From Acidibrevibacterium fodinaquatile (GTDB taxonomy: Bacteria; Pseudomonadota; Alphaproteobacteria; Acetobacterales; Acetobacteraceae): a stretch of 64,000 nt of DNA. Location of the stretch: assembly GCF_003352165.1 (NCBI RefSeq), contig NZ_CP029176.1, forward strand, positions 930,001 through 994,000, in the 5' to 3' direction. The position numbers and the translations under genes are program-made. The notes below the pieces were generated by a model. The model had not been told where the DNA came from and ran no database searches. It saw nothing but the letters and a program-made list of their open reading frames with translations. Of the stretch, positions 25,900-35,768 are shown piece after piece (within the stretch, counting starts at the first letter, position 1; each line of letters starts with the position of its first letter).

Positions 25900-27579
25900 T
25901 CAGCGGGTGAGGGGGCGGTATTTGATGCGATGCGGCTCGGTCGCTTCGGCGCCGAGGCGCGCGCGCTTGTCGTCCTCGTAAGCCTGGAAATTGCCTTCGA
26001 ACCATTCGACATGGCTGTCGCCCTCGAATGCCAGGATATGGGTCGCGAGCCGATCGAGGAACCAGCGATCATGGCTGATGATCACCGCGCAGCCGGGAAA
26101 CTCCGCCAGCGCCTCTTCCAGGGCGCGCAGCGTATCGACGTCGAGATCGTTGGTCGGTTCGTCGAGGAGGATGACATTGGCCTCCGATTTCAACATCTTG
26201 GCGAGATGGACGCGATTGCGCTCGCCGCCCGAGAGCACGCCGACCTTCTTTTGCTGATCGGCGCCCTTGAAGTTGAAGGCGCCGACATAGGCGCGTGACG
26301 GCACGGCGCGTTTGCCGAGATAGATCACATCGGTGCCGCCGCTGATCTCCTCCCAGACGGTTTTGTTGGCATCGAGACTGTCACGACTCTGATCGACATA
26401 GCCGAGCTTGACGGTGTCGCCGATGCGCAAACTGCCGGAATCGGGCGTCTCCTGGCCGGTGATCATGCGAAACAGCGTCGTCTTGCCGGCGCCGTTCGGG
26501 CCGATCACGCCGACGATGCCGCCGGGCGGCAATTTGAAGCTCAAGCCATCGATCAGCAGCCGGTCGCCATAGCCCTTGGTAAGATTTTCTGCCTCGATCA
26601 CCGTCGCCCCCAGGCGCGGCCCGGGCGGGATGACGATCTCGGCAACGCCGGTCGCGAGTTCCTGCGATTTCGCCAGCATGTCCTCGTAGCGGGCGATGCG
26701 GGCGCGGTTCTTCGCCTGGCGCGCGCGCGGGCTCGCGCCGATCCATTCCTCCTCGGCGGCGAGCGCCCGCTGGCGGGCGCTTTCCTCTTTCTCCTCTTGC
26801 GCGAGACGCTTGCGCTTTTGCGCGAGCCACGAGGAATAATTTCCCTCGAAGGGATAGCCCCGGCCGCGCTCGATTTCGAGGATCCAGTTGGTGACGTTGT
26901 CGAGAAAATAGCGGTCATGGGTGACGACGATCACCGTCCCGGCATAGTCGCGGAGCGTGCGTTCGAGCCAGGCGACGCTCTCGGCGTCGAGATGGTTGGT
27001 CGGCTCGTCGAGCAAAAGGAGATCGGGCTTTTCGAGCAACAGCCGGCAGAGCGCGACCCGGCGCTTTTCGCCCCCCGAGAGCGGGCCGACGAGCGCATCC
27101 GCCGGCGGGCAGCGCAGGGCATCGAGGGCGATTTCGACTTGGCGCTGCAAATCCCAGCCATCGCCAGCGTCGATCACCGCTTGCAATTCGGCCTGCTCGG
27201 CGAGCAGCGCCTCCATCTGCGCGTCATCCATCGGTTCGGCGAAGGCTTGGGAAATCTCGTTGAAGCGCGCCAGCGCGGCGGTGAGGGGGGCGAACGCCGC
27301 CTCGACATTTTCGCCGACGGTTTTCTCGGGGTCGAGCCGCGGCTCCTGGGCGAGATAGCCGACGCGAACGCCGTCTGCGGCCCAGGCCTCGCCGCCGAAC
27401 TCGGTCTCGACCCCGGCCATGATGCGCAGAAGCGTCGATTTGCCGGCGCCATTGACGCCGAGCACGCCGATCTTCACCCCCGGCAGGAAGGAGAGGGTAA
27501 TGCCCTTGAAGACCTCGCGCCCGCCTGGGTAGGCCTTGGTGAGGTCTTTCATCACATAGACGTATTGGTAACTCGCCAT
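25900..27579 (-). CDS. ettA: Energy-dependent translational throttle protein EttA (ABC-F)
   Basis: 559-residue tandem ABC ATPase without membrane segments. Walker A: GVNGAGKSTLL and GPNGAGKTTLF. Signature: LSGGEKRRVALCR and LSGGERNRVHLAK. Walker B: LLLLDEPTNHLD and VILLDEPTNDLD. The arm/linker region (KRKRLAQEEKEESARQ) is between the domains. EttA binds the ribosomal E site and gates elongation according to ADP/ATP ratio. The start at ATG 27579 gives MASYQYVYVMKDLTK, the usual N-terminus; the longer frame to 27657 is not conserved-looking. Confidence 0.95.
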   Translation of the reverse strand: MASYQYVYVMKDLTKAYPGGREVFKGITLSFLPGVKIGVLGVNGAGKSTLLRIMAGVETEFGGEAWAADGVRVGYLAQEPRLDPEKTVGENVEAAFAPLTAALARFNEISQAFAEPMDDAQMEALLAEQAELQAVIDAGDGWDLQRQVEIALDALRCPPADALVGPLSGGEKRRVALCRLLLEKPDLLLLDEPTNHLDAESVAWLERTLRDYAGTVIVVTHDRYFLDNVTNWILEIERGRGYPFEGNYSSWLAQKRKRLAQEEKEESARQRALAAEEEWIGASPRARQAKNRARIARYEDMLAKSQELATGVAEIVIPPGPRLGATVIEAENLTKGYGDRLLIDGLSFKLPPGGIVGVIGPNGAGKTTLFRMITGQETPDSGSLRIGDTVKLGYVDQSRDSLDANKTVWEEISGGTDVIYLGKRAVPSRAYVGAFNFKGADQQKKVGVLSGGERNRVHLAKMLKSEANVILLDEPTNDLDVDTLRALEEALAEFPGCAVIISHDRWFLDRLATHILAFEGDSHVEWFEGNFQAYEDDKRARLGAEATEPHRIKYRPLTR

Positions 27580-27664
27580 AATCGGGCTCCGGCAGGGAAG
27601 GAGGGGTTTTAGGGGGCTCCGCGCGGCGGGGCAACGGCCGCTATGGGTTCGGCCCAATCCGATC

Positions 27665-27738
27665 TGCGCCCGGCAGGACTTGAACCCGCAACCAAGCCGT
27701 TATGAGCGGCCCGCTCTAACCAGTTGAGCTACAGGCGC
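27665..27738 (-). tRNA. ileX: tRNA-Ile2 (anticodon CAT, lysidine-modified)
   Basis: 74-nt cloverleaf: acceptor GCGCCTG pairs with CGGGCGC, D stem GCTC/GAGC, anticodon loop CTCATAA, T arm GCGGG-TTCAAGT-CCTGC, discriminator A. The anticodon is CAT. The sequence TTGGTTGCGGGTTCAAGTCC in the 3' half matches bacterial tRNA-Ile(CAT), which reads AUA after TilS converts C34 to lysidine, rather than elongator Met. CCA is not encoded. Confidence 0.85.
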
Positions 27739-27857
27739 ATATCTTCGACCATGCCGGCAAGAGGCGGGATTTGGCAAGAGGCGGAAAGTCGTTATTCTTG
27801 ACCGAAGCCAGCCGCCATTTCTCTCACATTGTAAGATCAAGGTCGGAGGTTGTCGCC

Positions 27858-28331
27858 ATGAATGACAGAGTTGTTGCCGTAGTTGCGGCCGAGGCTCCCC
27901 CGCGGAGCAAGCCGAGCAACTATCCCGAACCCTTTGCGTCACGGATGGCAGGGCGGATGAAACGGCCGCTCGGTGACCTGTTCGGCCTGAAAAATTTTGG
28001 CGTGAACCTCACACGTCTTTCGCCGGGCGCCATGTCCGCCCTGCATCATCGGCACACGCGCCAGGATGAGTTCATCTACGTCATTGAAGGCGAACCAACT
28101 CTTTTCACCGATTCCGGAGCAACGCTTCTCAAGCCCGGCATGGTCGCCGGATTCGCGGCAAACGGTACGGCGCACCACCTCGGGAATCGCACGGATAGGG
28201 ATTGCGTCATCTTGGAGATCGGCGATCGCTCGGAAGGCGACGAGGTGAATTACCCGGAGGATGACCTCGAGCTGACAATGGGCGAGGATGGCAAACGGCG
28301 GTTTGCCCACAAAGACGGGACACCCTATTGA
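27858..28331 (+). CDS. Cupin-domain protein
   Basis: 157-residue single cupin. Metal-ligand pattern: HHRHTRQDEFIYVIEG (His, His, Glu) and NGTAHHLGN (His). Similar small cupins occur widely in rhizobia and relatives, often annotated only as cupin or mannose-6-phosphate isomerase-like; function is unknown. ATG 27858 follows GGAGG by 8 nt; the frame extends upstream to 27771 without better support. It stands alone between tRNA-Ile2 and hppA. Confidence 0.8.
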   Translation: MNDRVVAVVAAEAPPRSKPSNYPEPFASRMAGRMKRPLGDLFGLKNFGVNLTRLSPGAMSALHHRHTRQDEFIYVIEGEPTLFTDSGATLLKPGMVAGFAANGTAHHLGNRTDRDCVILEIGDRSEGDEVNYPEDDLELTMGEDGKRRFAHKDGTPY

Positions 28332-28579
28332 GCGTGATGGCTTGGCCGCCATAGACGAAGCCGGTTGGCCGCTAGCCACCCGATACCGACATGCAAACTT
28401 TGACACTACATTAAGGGCGCTCCGGCACTGCCTTGGGGGCTTTTCCCGGGGCGGCCATTCTGTCATGTTCGTGATCGCATCGCCGGCGACGACGCCGCGC
28501 GGGGCAGGGGTGTTGTGCTCATCGTCTCCGATCAGATCGCCCGGATCAGAAAACTAAGGAAGATAAGGAACCGTCCCGG
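28332..28579. other. 248-bp leader region before hppA
   Basis: Only a short partial reading frame is open here and none looks conserved. The region ends with AAGGAA about 9 nt before the hppA ATG. TTGACA at 28400-28405 is -35-like but lacks a good -10 at 16-18 bp. No hairpin-plus-T-run terminator for the cupin gene was found. Confidence 0.4.
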
Positions 28580-30679
28580 ATGCTTTTGGCCGAAATCGTC
28601 ACCATCGTCTGTGGCGCCGTCGCTCTTGCCTATGGCTGGGCAACGGCTCGCGAGGTTCTCGCCGCCAATCCCGGCACCGCCCGCATGCAAGAGATCGCCG
28701 GCGCGGTGCAGGAAGGCGCGCGGGCCTATCTCAACCGCCAATACACCACCGTCGCCATCGCCGGCATCGTCATTCTGGTGCTGCTCGGCGCCCTGCTCGG
28801 GCTTCGGGTCGCGATCGGGTTTCTGATCGGCGCCGTGCTGTCGGCGACGGCGGGTTATGTCGGCATGAACGTCTCGGTGCGCGCCAATGTCCGCACCGCC
28901 GAGGCCTCGAAAAGCGGGCTTGCCGCCGGGCTGTCGCTCGCCTTCAAATCGGGCGCGATCACCGGGCTGCTGGTGGTCGGCCTCGGTCTTCTCGGTGTCA
29001 CCATCTATTATCTCATTCTCCGCGCGATGATGCCGAGCGATAATCTCCGGCCCGTGCTGGAGGCGATGGTCGGGCTTTCCTTCGGCGCCTCCTTGATTTC
29101 GATCTTCGCGCGCCTCGGCGGCGGAATTTTCACCAAGGGCGCCGATGTCGGCGCCGATCTGGTCGGCAAGGTCGAGGCCGGCATCCCCGAGGATGATCCT
29201 CGCAACCCCGCCGTGATCGCCGACAATGTCGGCGACAATGTCGGTGACTGCGCCGGCATGGCCGCCGACTTGTTCGAAACCTACGTGGTGACGGTGGTCG
29301 CGACGATGCTGCTGACGGCGATCAATTTCACCGGCCAGATTCGCGACGGCCTGATGTTTTTGCCGCTTTTGATCGGCGGCGTCTGCATCGTGACCTCGAT
29401 CGTCGGCACCTATTTCGTCAAGCTCGGGCATGACGGCAACATCATGCGCGCGCTCTATAAGGGCCTCGTCGTCACCGGCGCGCTCTCGGTGGTCGCGATC
29501 GCGCTGGTGATCGCCGCCCTCACCGGGTTCTCGACCCCGATCGCGACCGCGTCGGGCGGCGCCGTGACCGGTGGCGGGCTCTTCGTGTGCGCCCTGATCG
29601 GCCTCGTCGTCACCGGGCTGATCGTCTGGATCACGGAATACTATACCTCGACCGCCTATCGCCCGGTGCGCAGCATCGCGCGGAGTTCGACCACCGGCCA
29701 CGGCACCAATGTCATCCAGGGGCTCGCGGTCTCGATGGAGGCAACGGCGCTGCCGGTGATCGTGATTTCGGCCGGGATCATCGCCGCCTCCCTTACCGCT
29801 GGCCTCTATGGCATTTCCATCGCCGCGACGACGATGCTGGCGCTCGCCGGCATGATCGTCGCCCTCGACGCTTACGGGCCGGTGACCGACAATGCCGGCG
29901 GCATCGCCGAAATGGCGGATCTGCCGAAAGAGGTGCGGGTGACGACGGATGCGTTGGATGCCGTCGGCAACACGACGAAGGCGGTCACCAAGGGCTATGC
30001 CATCGGCTCCGCCGGGCTCGCCTCGCTGGTGCTCTTCGCCGCCTATTCCGAGGATCTCAAGCACTACTTCCCGCGCCTTGACGTGCATTTCAATCTCCAG
30101 GATCCCTACGTGGTGATCGGGCTCTTCATCGGCGGTTTGCTGCCCTATCTGTTCGGCGCGCTCGGCATGACCGCGGTCGGCCGCGCCGCCGGCTCGGTGG
30201 TGGTCGAGGTGCGGCGTCAGTTCCGCGAGATCCCTGGCATCATGGAAGGGACTGGCCGGCCGGAATATGGCCGCGCCGTCGATCTGCTGACGCGGGCGGC
30301 GATTCGCGAGATGATCGCCCCCTCGCTCTTGCCGGTGCTGGCGCCGATCGTGCTGTTTTTCGTGGTGGATGCGATCGGTGGCGCCGCCGCCGGCTTCAGC
30401 GCGCTCGGCGCGATGCTGCTCGGCACCATCGTCACCGGTCTCTTCGTCGCGATTTCCATGACCTCAGGCGGCGGCGCATGGGACAACGCCAAAAAATACA
30501 TCGAGGAGGGGAATTATGGCGGCAAGGGCTCGGAGGCGCACAAGGCGGCGGTGACCGGCGATACCGTCGGCGATCCCTACAAGGACACCGCCGGGCCCGC
30601 GGTCAATCCGATGATCAAGATCACCAATATCGTCGCCCTGTTGCTGCTCGCCATTCTCGCCAAATGGATCGGCGGCTGA
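28580..30679 (+). CDS. hppA: K+-insensitive H+-translocating membrane pyrophosphatase
   Basis: 699-residue polytopic enzyme coupling pyrophosphate hydrolysis to proton export (about 16 membrane helices). Pyrophosphate/Mg site: [20 protein letters not shown] and [18 protein letters not shown], and near the end [13 protein letters not shown]. The K+-sensitivity position reads GNTTKA (Lys), the form found in K+-independent H+-PPases; K+-dependent ones have GNTTAA. Energy conservation from PPi helps anaerobic or acid-stressed cells. Confidence 0.95.
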   Translation: MLLAEIVTIVCGAVALAYGWATAREVLAANPGTARMQEIAGAVQEGARAYLNRQYTTVAIAGIVILVLLGALLGLRVAIGFLIGAVLSATAGYVGMNVSVRANVRTAEASKSGLAAGLSLAFKSGAITGLLVVGLGLLGVTIYYLILRAMMPSDNLRPVLEAMVGLSFGASLISIFARLGGGIFTKGADVGADLVGKVEAGIPEDDPRNPAVIADNVGDNVGDCAGMAADLFETYVVTVVATMLLTAINFTGQIRDGLMFLPLLIGGVCIVTSIVGTYFVKLGHDGNIMRALYKGLVVTGALSVVAIALVIAALTGFSTPIATASGGAVTGGGLFVCALIGLVVTGLIVWITEYYTSTAYRPVRSIARSSTTGHGTNVIQGLAVSMEATALPVIVISAGIIAASLTAGLYGISIAATTMLALAGMIVALDAYGPVTDNAGGIAEMADLPKEVRVTTDALDAVGNTTKAVTKGYAIGSAGLASLVLFAAYSEDLKHYFPRLDVHFNLQDPYVVIGLFIGGLLPYLFGALGMTAVGRAAGSVVVEVRRQFREIPGIMEGTGRPEYGRAVDLLTRAAIREMIAPSLLPVLAPIVLFFVVDAIGGAAAGFSALGAMLLGTIVTGLFVAISMTSGGGAWDNAKKYIEEGNYGGKGSEAHKAAVTGDTVGDPYKDTAGPAVNPMIKITNIVALLLLAILAKWIGG

Positions 30680-30680
30680 G

Positions 30681-30788
30681 CTAGAGCGCGATCGGTTTAA
30701 GTCGATCACGCTCTACACCTATCTTGGCGAGCAAGTTGGCCGGTTTTGATTGAACAGGATGGTTCAATCAAAACCTACCTTGCTCTAG
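30681..30788. repeat. 108-bp CTAGAGC-ended palindromic repeat (copy 1)
   Basis: The ends are inverted: CTAGAGC at the left and GCTCTAG at the right. Inside are two hairpins: AGAGCGCGATCG pairing with CGATCACGCTCT, and GGTTTTGATTGAAC pairing with GTTCAATCAAAACC. It starts 1 bp after the hppA stop. A second copy at 53541-53648 has the same length with about seven substitutions. No reading frame; likely a non-autonomous MITE/REP-like element. Confidence 0.85.
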
Positions 30789-30809
30789 GGCCTCTGACCA
30801 AAGCGAAGC

Positions 30810-30835
30810 GGGGGCAAGCGCCAACGCGTGCCCCC
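30810..30835. repeat. GC-rich hairpin
   Basis: GGGGGCA pairs with TGCCCCC (30810-30816 and 30829-30835) with an inner GCG/CGC pairing. It follows the CTAGAGC repeat in the hppA-MFS gap. No T-run follows, so intrinsic termination is uncertain. Confidence 0.4.
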
Positions 30836-30926
30836 CGAAGTGCGCAATCGTGCCATTCGCAAGGGGTTCTTGGAAGTGGCAGGTAACTAATATAGCCTGC
30901 TCAGGTTATCGTCTCGGGAGCAGAGA

Positions 30927-32153
30927 ATGGCCAAGGTGGAAACGCGGCAATTGGCGCTGATCAATCTGGCGCATTGTTTGACGCATTACTCGCTGCTCAT
31001 CCTGCCCACCGCGGTTTTGGTAATGGCGCGGCCCGGGGGGGCGTTCGGGCCAAGCTATGGGCCGATCCTGAAACTCTCGACCGGCATGTTCGTGCTTTAC
31101 GGGCTGTTTTCCCTGCCGCAGGGCTGGCTTGCCGCGCGCCTGGGCAGGAAGGCGTTGCTGGGAGCGTTTTTTTTCGGGACCGGCGCCTCGCTCGCCGCGG
31201 CCGGCGCGGTCTCCTCGCCCTGGCCGCTGGCCCTGGCGCTCGCGGCCGCCGGGCTGTTCGCCGCGATCTACCACCCGATCGGCACCGCCATGCTGGTGGA
31301 TGCCGCCGGTGATCGACCCGGTCGCGCGGTGGGGGTCAATGGCGTCTTCGGCAATTTCGGCGTCGCCCTGGCGCCGATCGTGACCGGCCTGCTCGCCGCC
31401 CATTTCAGCTGGCGCCTGGCGTTCATCGTCCCCGGCCTGATCTGCATCGCGCTCGGCATCATATGGGCGCGGACGCCGGCCATGGAGCATCATCTGGCGC
31501 ACCGCAACCGCCGCCCGTTTCCCGCCATCCCCCCCGCTTTGGTGCGCCGCGCCGTCATCGTCCTGCTGCTGATCGCCGCGGTTTCGGGCCTGGTGTTCAA
31601 CGCCTTCACCATTCTGCTGCCAAAGCTGCTCGCCGATCGGCTCGGCGATAACCTCCTGCCGCTGGTCGGCGCTAGCGCCTTTGTCGCGACGCTCTGCGGC
31701 GCCGTGACCCAGTTCAGCGTCGGTCGGATGATCGACCGCACGACCTTGAAGCGCGTTTTTCTGCCGCTCAGCCTGGTGCTGGTGCCGGCGCTCGCGGCCT
31801 TGGCCGTCGCCCATGGTATCGCCGTGGTCATCGTCGCCGGGCTGGTCGCGGCTGCGGTGTTCGGGCAGGTGACGGTGAACGAAACCATGACCGCGCGCTA
31901 TATCGCGCCGGCGGTGCGGGCGCGGATGTATTCGGTGCGGTTTTTCGTCGGCTTTCTCGGCAGCGCCGCCGCCGCCCCGCTGGTCGCAACCTTATACGAG
32001 CGCACCGGGAGCCTGGTTGCGGTAACCTTGGTGCTCGCCGCCTTCGCCGTCGTCACCCTGGGTTGCGCGGTGTTCTTCCCCGATCGGCGCGAAGAACTCA
32101 ACCCGGCCCTGTGGGAGGAAGTCAGCGGCGCGGCGGCCATTGCGGCGGAGTAG
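30927..32153 (+). CDS. MFS exporter (fosmidomycin-resistance Fsr-like)
   Basis: 408-residue 12-helix major facilitator protein. The segment AGLFAAIYHPIGTAMLVDAA in TM4-5 and GVNGVFGNFGVALAPIVTG in TM5 are typical of the Fsr group of drug/metabolite exporters. Substrate unknown. The upstream region contains a near-palindrome ATAGCCTG-N2-CAGGTTAT (about 30892-30909), a possible operator. It ends before composite repeat copy 4 and converges with metH. Confidence 0.8.
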   Translation: MAKVETRQLALINLAHCLTHYSLLILPTAVLVMARPGGAFGPSYGPILKLSTGMFVLYGLFSLPQGWLAARLGRKALLGAFFFGTGASLAAAGAVSSPWPLALALAAAGLFAAIYHPIGTAMLVDAAGDRPGRAVGVNGVFGNFGVALAPIVTGLLAAHFSWRLAFIVPGLICIALGIIWARTPAMEHHLAHRNRRPFPAIPPALVRRAVIVLLLIAAVSGLVFNAFTILLPKLLADRLGDNLLPLVGASAFVATLCGAVTQFSVGRMIDRTTLKRVFLPLSLVLVPALAALAVAHGIAVVIVAGLVAAAVFGQVTVNETMTARYIAPAVRARMYSVRFFVGFLGSAAAAPLVATLYERTGSLVAVTLVLAAFAVVTLGCAVFFPDRREELNPALWEEVSGAAAIAAE

Positions 32154-32157
32154 AGAA

Positions 32158-32264
32158 GAAAGACGTTCTTTTTTGAAAAAAAGAACCAAAAAACTTTTTC
32201 CCCGTTGCAGCGGTGCCGCAGGCACCGCTGCTCTGAGAAAGTGGGACAAAAATCTTTTTGCTTC
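32158..32264. repeat. Composite intergenic repeat (copy 4, three parts, third truncated)
   Basis: AT arm (GTTCTTTTTT and complement, 32165-32186, then CAAAAAACTTTTT), perfect GC hairpin GCAGCGGTGCC-GCA-GGCACCGCTGC (32207-32231), then GACAAAAATCTTTTTGCTTCC, which matches the start of the second arm of copy 3 but lacks its hairpin. It sits between convergent MFS and metH genes. Confidence 0.85.
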
Positions 32265-35200
32265 CTATACTGAGAAATACTTGGCGTGCGCGTTGAAGAT
32301 GACGAGCGCGCTCGTCGATTGCTCGGGATCGAGCTGAAATTCGTCGGAAAGCGTGACGCCGATGCGCTGAGCCTCGAGCAGGCGAAGCAGCGGGGCCTGA
32401 TCCTCGAGTCGCGGGCAAGCGGGATAGCCGAACGAGTAGCGTGAGCCGCGATAGCCCTGCGCCAGCATTTTTTCCATGTCGCGATCATCTTCGGCAGCGA
32501 AGCCGAGTTCGGCGCGCATGCGTTTGTGGGTGTATTCGGCCATCGCTTCCGCCATCTCGACCGAGAGACCGTGGAGATAGAGATAATCCTGGTAGCGATT
32601 TTCCGCGAACCAGGCGCGCGCGACGTCCGACGCACGGGCGCCCATCGTCACGACTTGCAACCCGATGACATCGCGGGCGCCGTCATCGATGTCGCGCACG
32701 AAATCGGCGATGCACTCGCCATCCTCGCGCGGCTGGCGGGGCAGCGCGAAGCGGCAAAGTTCGGTCTCGCCATCCTCGGCGAAGAGAACGAGATCGTTGC
32801 CGGTGCCGGCGGCTTTCCAATATCCGTAGATCGCTTGCGGCGCGAGGATGTTTTCGGTCTCGCAAAGCGTCAGCATCCGCCGCAGCGTCGGGCGCAGCTC
32901 CTGCTTCGCCCAGCCGAGAAAATCATCGAGTGAGCGGCCCTGTTTGCGAAATCCCCATTGCAGTTGATAGAGGCTGCGCTCATTGAGGAAGGGGACGATG
33001 GCGCGCGGCGCCGCCTCGATCATGCGCGCACCCCAGAAGGGCGGCGCAAGCGGCGGCTGATCGGCGGTCAAGCGCTGGCGGCGCGCGCGGGTCGCGGCGA
33101 TATCGGCGGGCTGGAAGGCGCGCTGATCGGCCTCGCCAAGCTTGCGCGCGGTGTTGCGCGCCCGCCCCTGGCGCTTGGCCTGAAGGGCGGCGAGATAATC
33201 GTCGAAATCATTGCCGGCGACTTTCTCCATCAAATGCAGGCCATCGAAGGCATCGCGGGCATAGGCGACGCGCCCGCAAGCATAAGAACGCACGCATTCG
33301 TCCTCGACATACCCCCGGGTGAGCGCTGCCCCCCCGAGCAGAACCGGAATATCGACCCCGATGCGTGACATCTCCTCGAGATTTTCCCGCATCACGACGG
33401 TCGATTTGACCAGAAGGCCGGACATGCCGATGGCATTGGCGCGATGCTCGCGAGCCGCAGCCAGCATGTCGGCGAGCGGCACCTTGATGCCGAGATTGAT
33501 AACCCGGTATCCGTTATTGGTGAGAATGATATCGACCAGATTCTTGCCGATATCATGGACATCGCCCTTGACGGTCGCGAGCACGATGGTGCCCTTCTCT
33601 TGGCCTTCGATCCGCTCCATCATCGGCTCGAGATAGGCAACGGCGGCCTTCATCGTCTCGGCACTTTGCAAAACGAAGGGGAGCTGCATCTTGCCGGCGC
33701 CGAACAAATCACCGACGGTTTTCATCCCGTCGAGCAGAATCGAATTTATGATGTCAAGCGGCGCATGTTTGACCAGAGCTTCATCGAGTTCGGCCTCCAG
33801 CCCCTTGCGGTCGCCCTCGACGATGCGAAGGCTGAGCCGCTCCTCCACCGTTTCCGGGCGCTTGCGCTGCACGGCATCCGCCGCGCGGCGTTCGGCGAAA
33901 ACCTCGAGCAGCCGGGCGAGCGGATCGTAGCCCTCGCGCCTGCGGTCGAAAATCAGATCCTCGGCGATCGCCACTTCTTCGGGCGCGATCTGGTGCAGCG
34001 GGCGGATCTTGCTCACATGCACGATCGCCCCGGTCATGCCGGCGCGGACGGCGTGGTCGAGAAAAACGCTGTTGAGCACGGCGCGCGCCGCCGGATTGAG
34101 ACCGAAGCTGATATTGGAGAGACCGAGAATGATCTGGATTTCGGGAAATTCGGCGCGGATCGCGGCAATGCCCTCGAGCGTCCAGAGCCCGAGCTTGCGA
34201 TCATCCTCGTTGCCGGTCGCGATGGTGAAGGTCAGCGGGTCGATCAGCAGATCCGCTTGTCGCAAGCCGTGCTTTTCGCAGGCGAAAGCAACGAGGCGGC
34301 GGGCGACGGCGAGCTTGCGCTCCGGCGTTTTCGCCATCCCCTCCTCGTCGATGGTAAGCGCGATCACGGCCGCGCCGAAGCGGCGCGCAAGCCGCATGCG
34401 GGCCTCGGCCGGCGCCTCGCCATCCTCGAAATTGATCGAATTGATGATCGGCTTGCCGCCATGAAGCTTGAGCGCGCGTTCGATCACGATGAGTTCGGTG
34501 CTGTCGATCACCAGCGGCGCATTCACCGACGAGGTGAATCGCGTGATGACTTCCGCCATCTCGCCGCCCTCATCGCGTCCGACGAAGGCGGTGCAGACAT
34601 CGAGGGCATTGGAGCCTTCGCCGATCTGCTCGCGCCCCATCGCGACGCAGCCGTCCCAATCATGGCGTTCCTGTAATTCACGCCATTTTTTCGAACCATT
34701 GGCGTTGCAGCGTTCGCCGATCGAGAAATAGCTGTTTTCCTGGCGCAGCGTCACGTGTGAATAAAGGCTCGCGACCGCCGGCATGAAAACGGCGTGACGC
34801 GGAACCGGGCGCGGGCGCGCCGCGCCGTGCGGCGCGTGACGAGCGAGCATCGCGTCCAGTTCCGCGATATGGTGCGTATCGGTGCCGCAGCAGCCGCCGA
34901 TGATATTGACCCCATCCTCGGTCACGAAGCGCTCGAGCCAACTCGCCATTTCGCTCGCATGGAGCGGATAGCAGGTATGCCCGTCGACCAGTTCAGGAAG
35001 CCCGGCATTGGGCTGGACCGAAATCAGGCGTGGCCAGTTCTGCGCGAGATAGCGCACATGCTCGGCCATTTCCTGTGGCCCGGTCGCGCAGTTGATCCCG
35101 AGCAGATCGATGTCGAGCGCCTCGATAACGGTGGTCGCGGCAGCGATGTCGGGGCCGACGAGGAGGGTGCCGGTGGTTTCCACCGTCACCTGGACGAAAA

Positions 35201-35759
35201 TCGGGATCGGTTTGCCTGCCTCGGCACGCGCGATCTTGGCGCCGTTCACCGCCGCCTTGATTTGCAACGTATCTTGGCAGGTCTCGATCAGAATGGCATC
35301 GACGCCGCCGGCGATCAGCCCGCGGCATTGCACGCTGAGCGCCGCTTCCAGCGTGTCGTAATCGACATTGCCGAGGCTCGGCAGTTTGGTTCCCGGCCCG
35401 ACGCTGCCGAGGACGAAGCGTGGCCGGCCATCGCTGAATTCGGCTGCCGCTTCGCGCGCCAATTCGCCGGCGACGCGGTTGATCTCGAAAGCGCGTTCGC
35501 TGAGGCCAAATTCGCCCAGCGTTATCGGGCTTCCGCCAAAACTATTGGTCTCGACCATGTCGGCGCCGGCGGCGAAATAGCCGCGATGGAGTTCGCGCAC
35601 GAGATCGGGGCGCGAAAGATTGAGGATATCGGTGCAGTTTTCACGGCCCCAGTAATCGCGCTCGACATCGAGGGAAAGCGCCTGCACGCGCGAGCCGACG
35701 CCGCCATCACAAAGCAGGACGCGATCGCGGAGATAGTCGAGAAGATGCGGGGCGGTCAT
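32265..35759 (-). CDS. metH: Cobalamin-dependent methionine synthase MetH
   Basis: 1164-residue modular enzyme transferring methyl from methyl-THF to homocysteine through cob(I)alamin. Order: homocysteine/zinc domain (GINCATGPQEM and GGCCGTDTHH, about residue 289), pterin-binding domain (RCNANGSKKWRELQ onward), cobalamin domain with DVHDIGKNLVDIIL (about residue 733; His is the lower Co ligand), and the AdoMet-reactivation domain (YRGSRYSFGYPACPRLEDQ near the C-terminus). Full length. It directly follows the ArsR-methyltransferase gene by 9 bp, probably as one operon. Confidence 0.96.
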   Translation of the reverse strand: MTAPHLLDYLRDRVLLCDGGVGSRVQALSLDVERDYWGRENCTDILNLSRPDLVRELHRGYFAAGADMVETNSFGGSPITLGEFGLSERAFEINRVAGELAREAAAEFSDGRPRFVLGSVGPGTKLPSLGNVDYDTLEAALSVQCRGLIAGGVDAILIETCQDTLQIKAAVNGAKIARAEAGKPIPIFVQVTVETTGTLLVGPDIAAATTVIEALDIDLLGINCATGPQEMAEHVRYLAQNWPRLISVQPNAGLPELVDGHTCYPLHASEMASWLERFVTEDGVNIIGGCCGTDTHHIAELDAMLARHAPHGAARPRPVPRHAVFMPAVASLYSHVTLRQENSYFSIGERCNANGSKKWRELQERHDWDGCVAMGREQIGEGSNALDVCTAFVGRDEGGEMAEVITRFTSSVNAPLVIDSTELIVIERALKLHGGKPIINSINFEDGEAPAEARMRLARRFGAAVIALTIDEEGMAKTPERKLAVARRLVAFACEKHGLRQADLLIDPLTFTIATGNEDDRKLGLWTLEGIAAIRAEFPEIQIILGLSNISFGLNPAARAVLNSVFLDHAVRAGMTGAIVHVSKIRPLHQIAPEEVAIAEDLIFDRRREGYDPLARLLEVFAERRAADAVQRKRPETVEERLSLRIVEGDRKGLEAELDEALVKHAPLDIINSILLDGMKTVGDLFGAGKMQLPFVLQSAETMKAAVAYLEPMMERIEGQEKGTIVLATVKGDVHDIGKNLVDIILTNNGYRVINLGIKVPLADMLAAAREHRANAIGMSGLLVKSTVVMRENLEEMSRIGVDIPVLLGGAALTRGYVEDECVRSYACGRVAYARDAFDGLHLMEKVAGNDFDDYLAALQAKRQGRARNTARKLGEADQRAFQPADIAATRARRQRLTADQPPLAPPFWGARMIEAAPRAIVPFLNERSLYQLQWGFRKQGRSLDDFLGWAKQELRPTLRRMLTLCETENILAPQAIYGYWKAAGTGNDLVLFAEDGETELCRFALPRQPREDGECIADFVRDIDDGARDVIGLQVVTMGARASDVARAWFAENRYQDYLYLHGLSVEMAEAMAEYTHKRMRAELGFAAEDDRDMEKMLAQGYRGSRYSFGYPACPRLEDQAPLLRLLEAQRIGVTLSDEFQLDPEQSTSALVIFNAHAKYFSV

Positions 35760-35768
35760 GATGTTTCC

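Noticed and set aside
27665-27738. Elongator tRNA-Met reading of the CAT tRNA
   Set aside because: The T arm and variable region match the tRNA-Ile(CAT) pattern rather than elongator Met; kept as Ile2, though only sequence likeness supports it.
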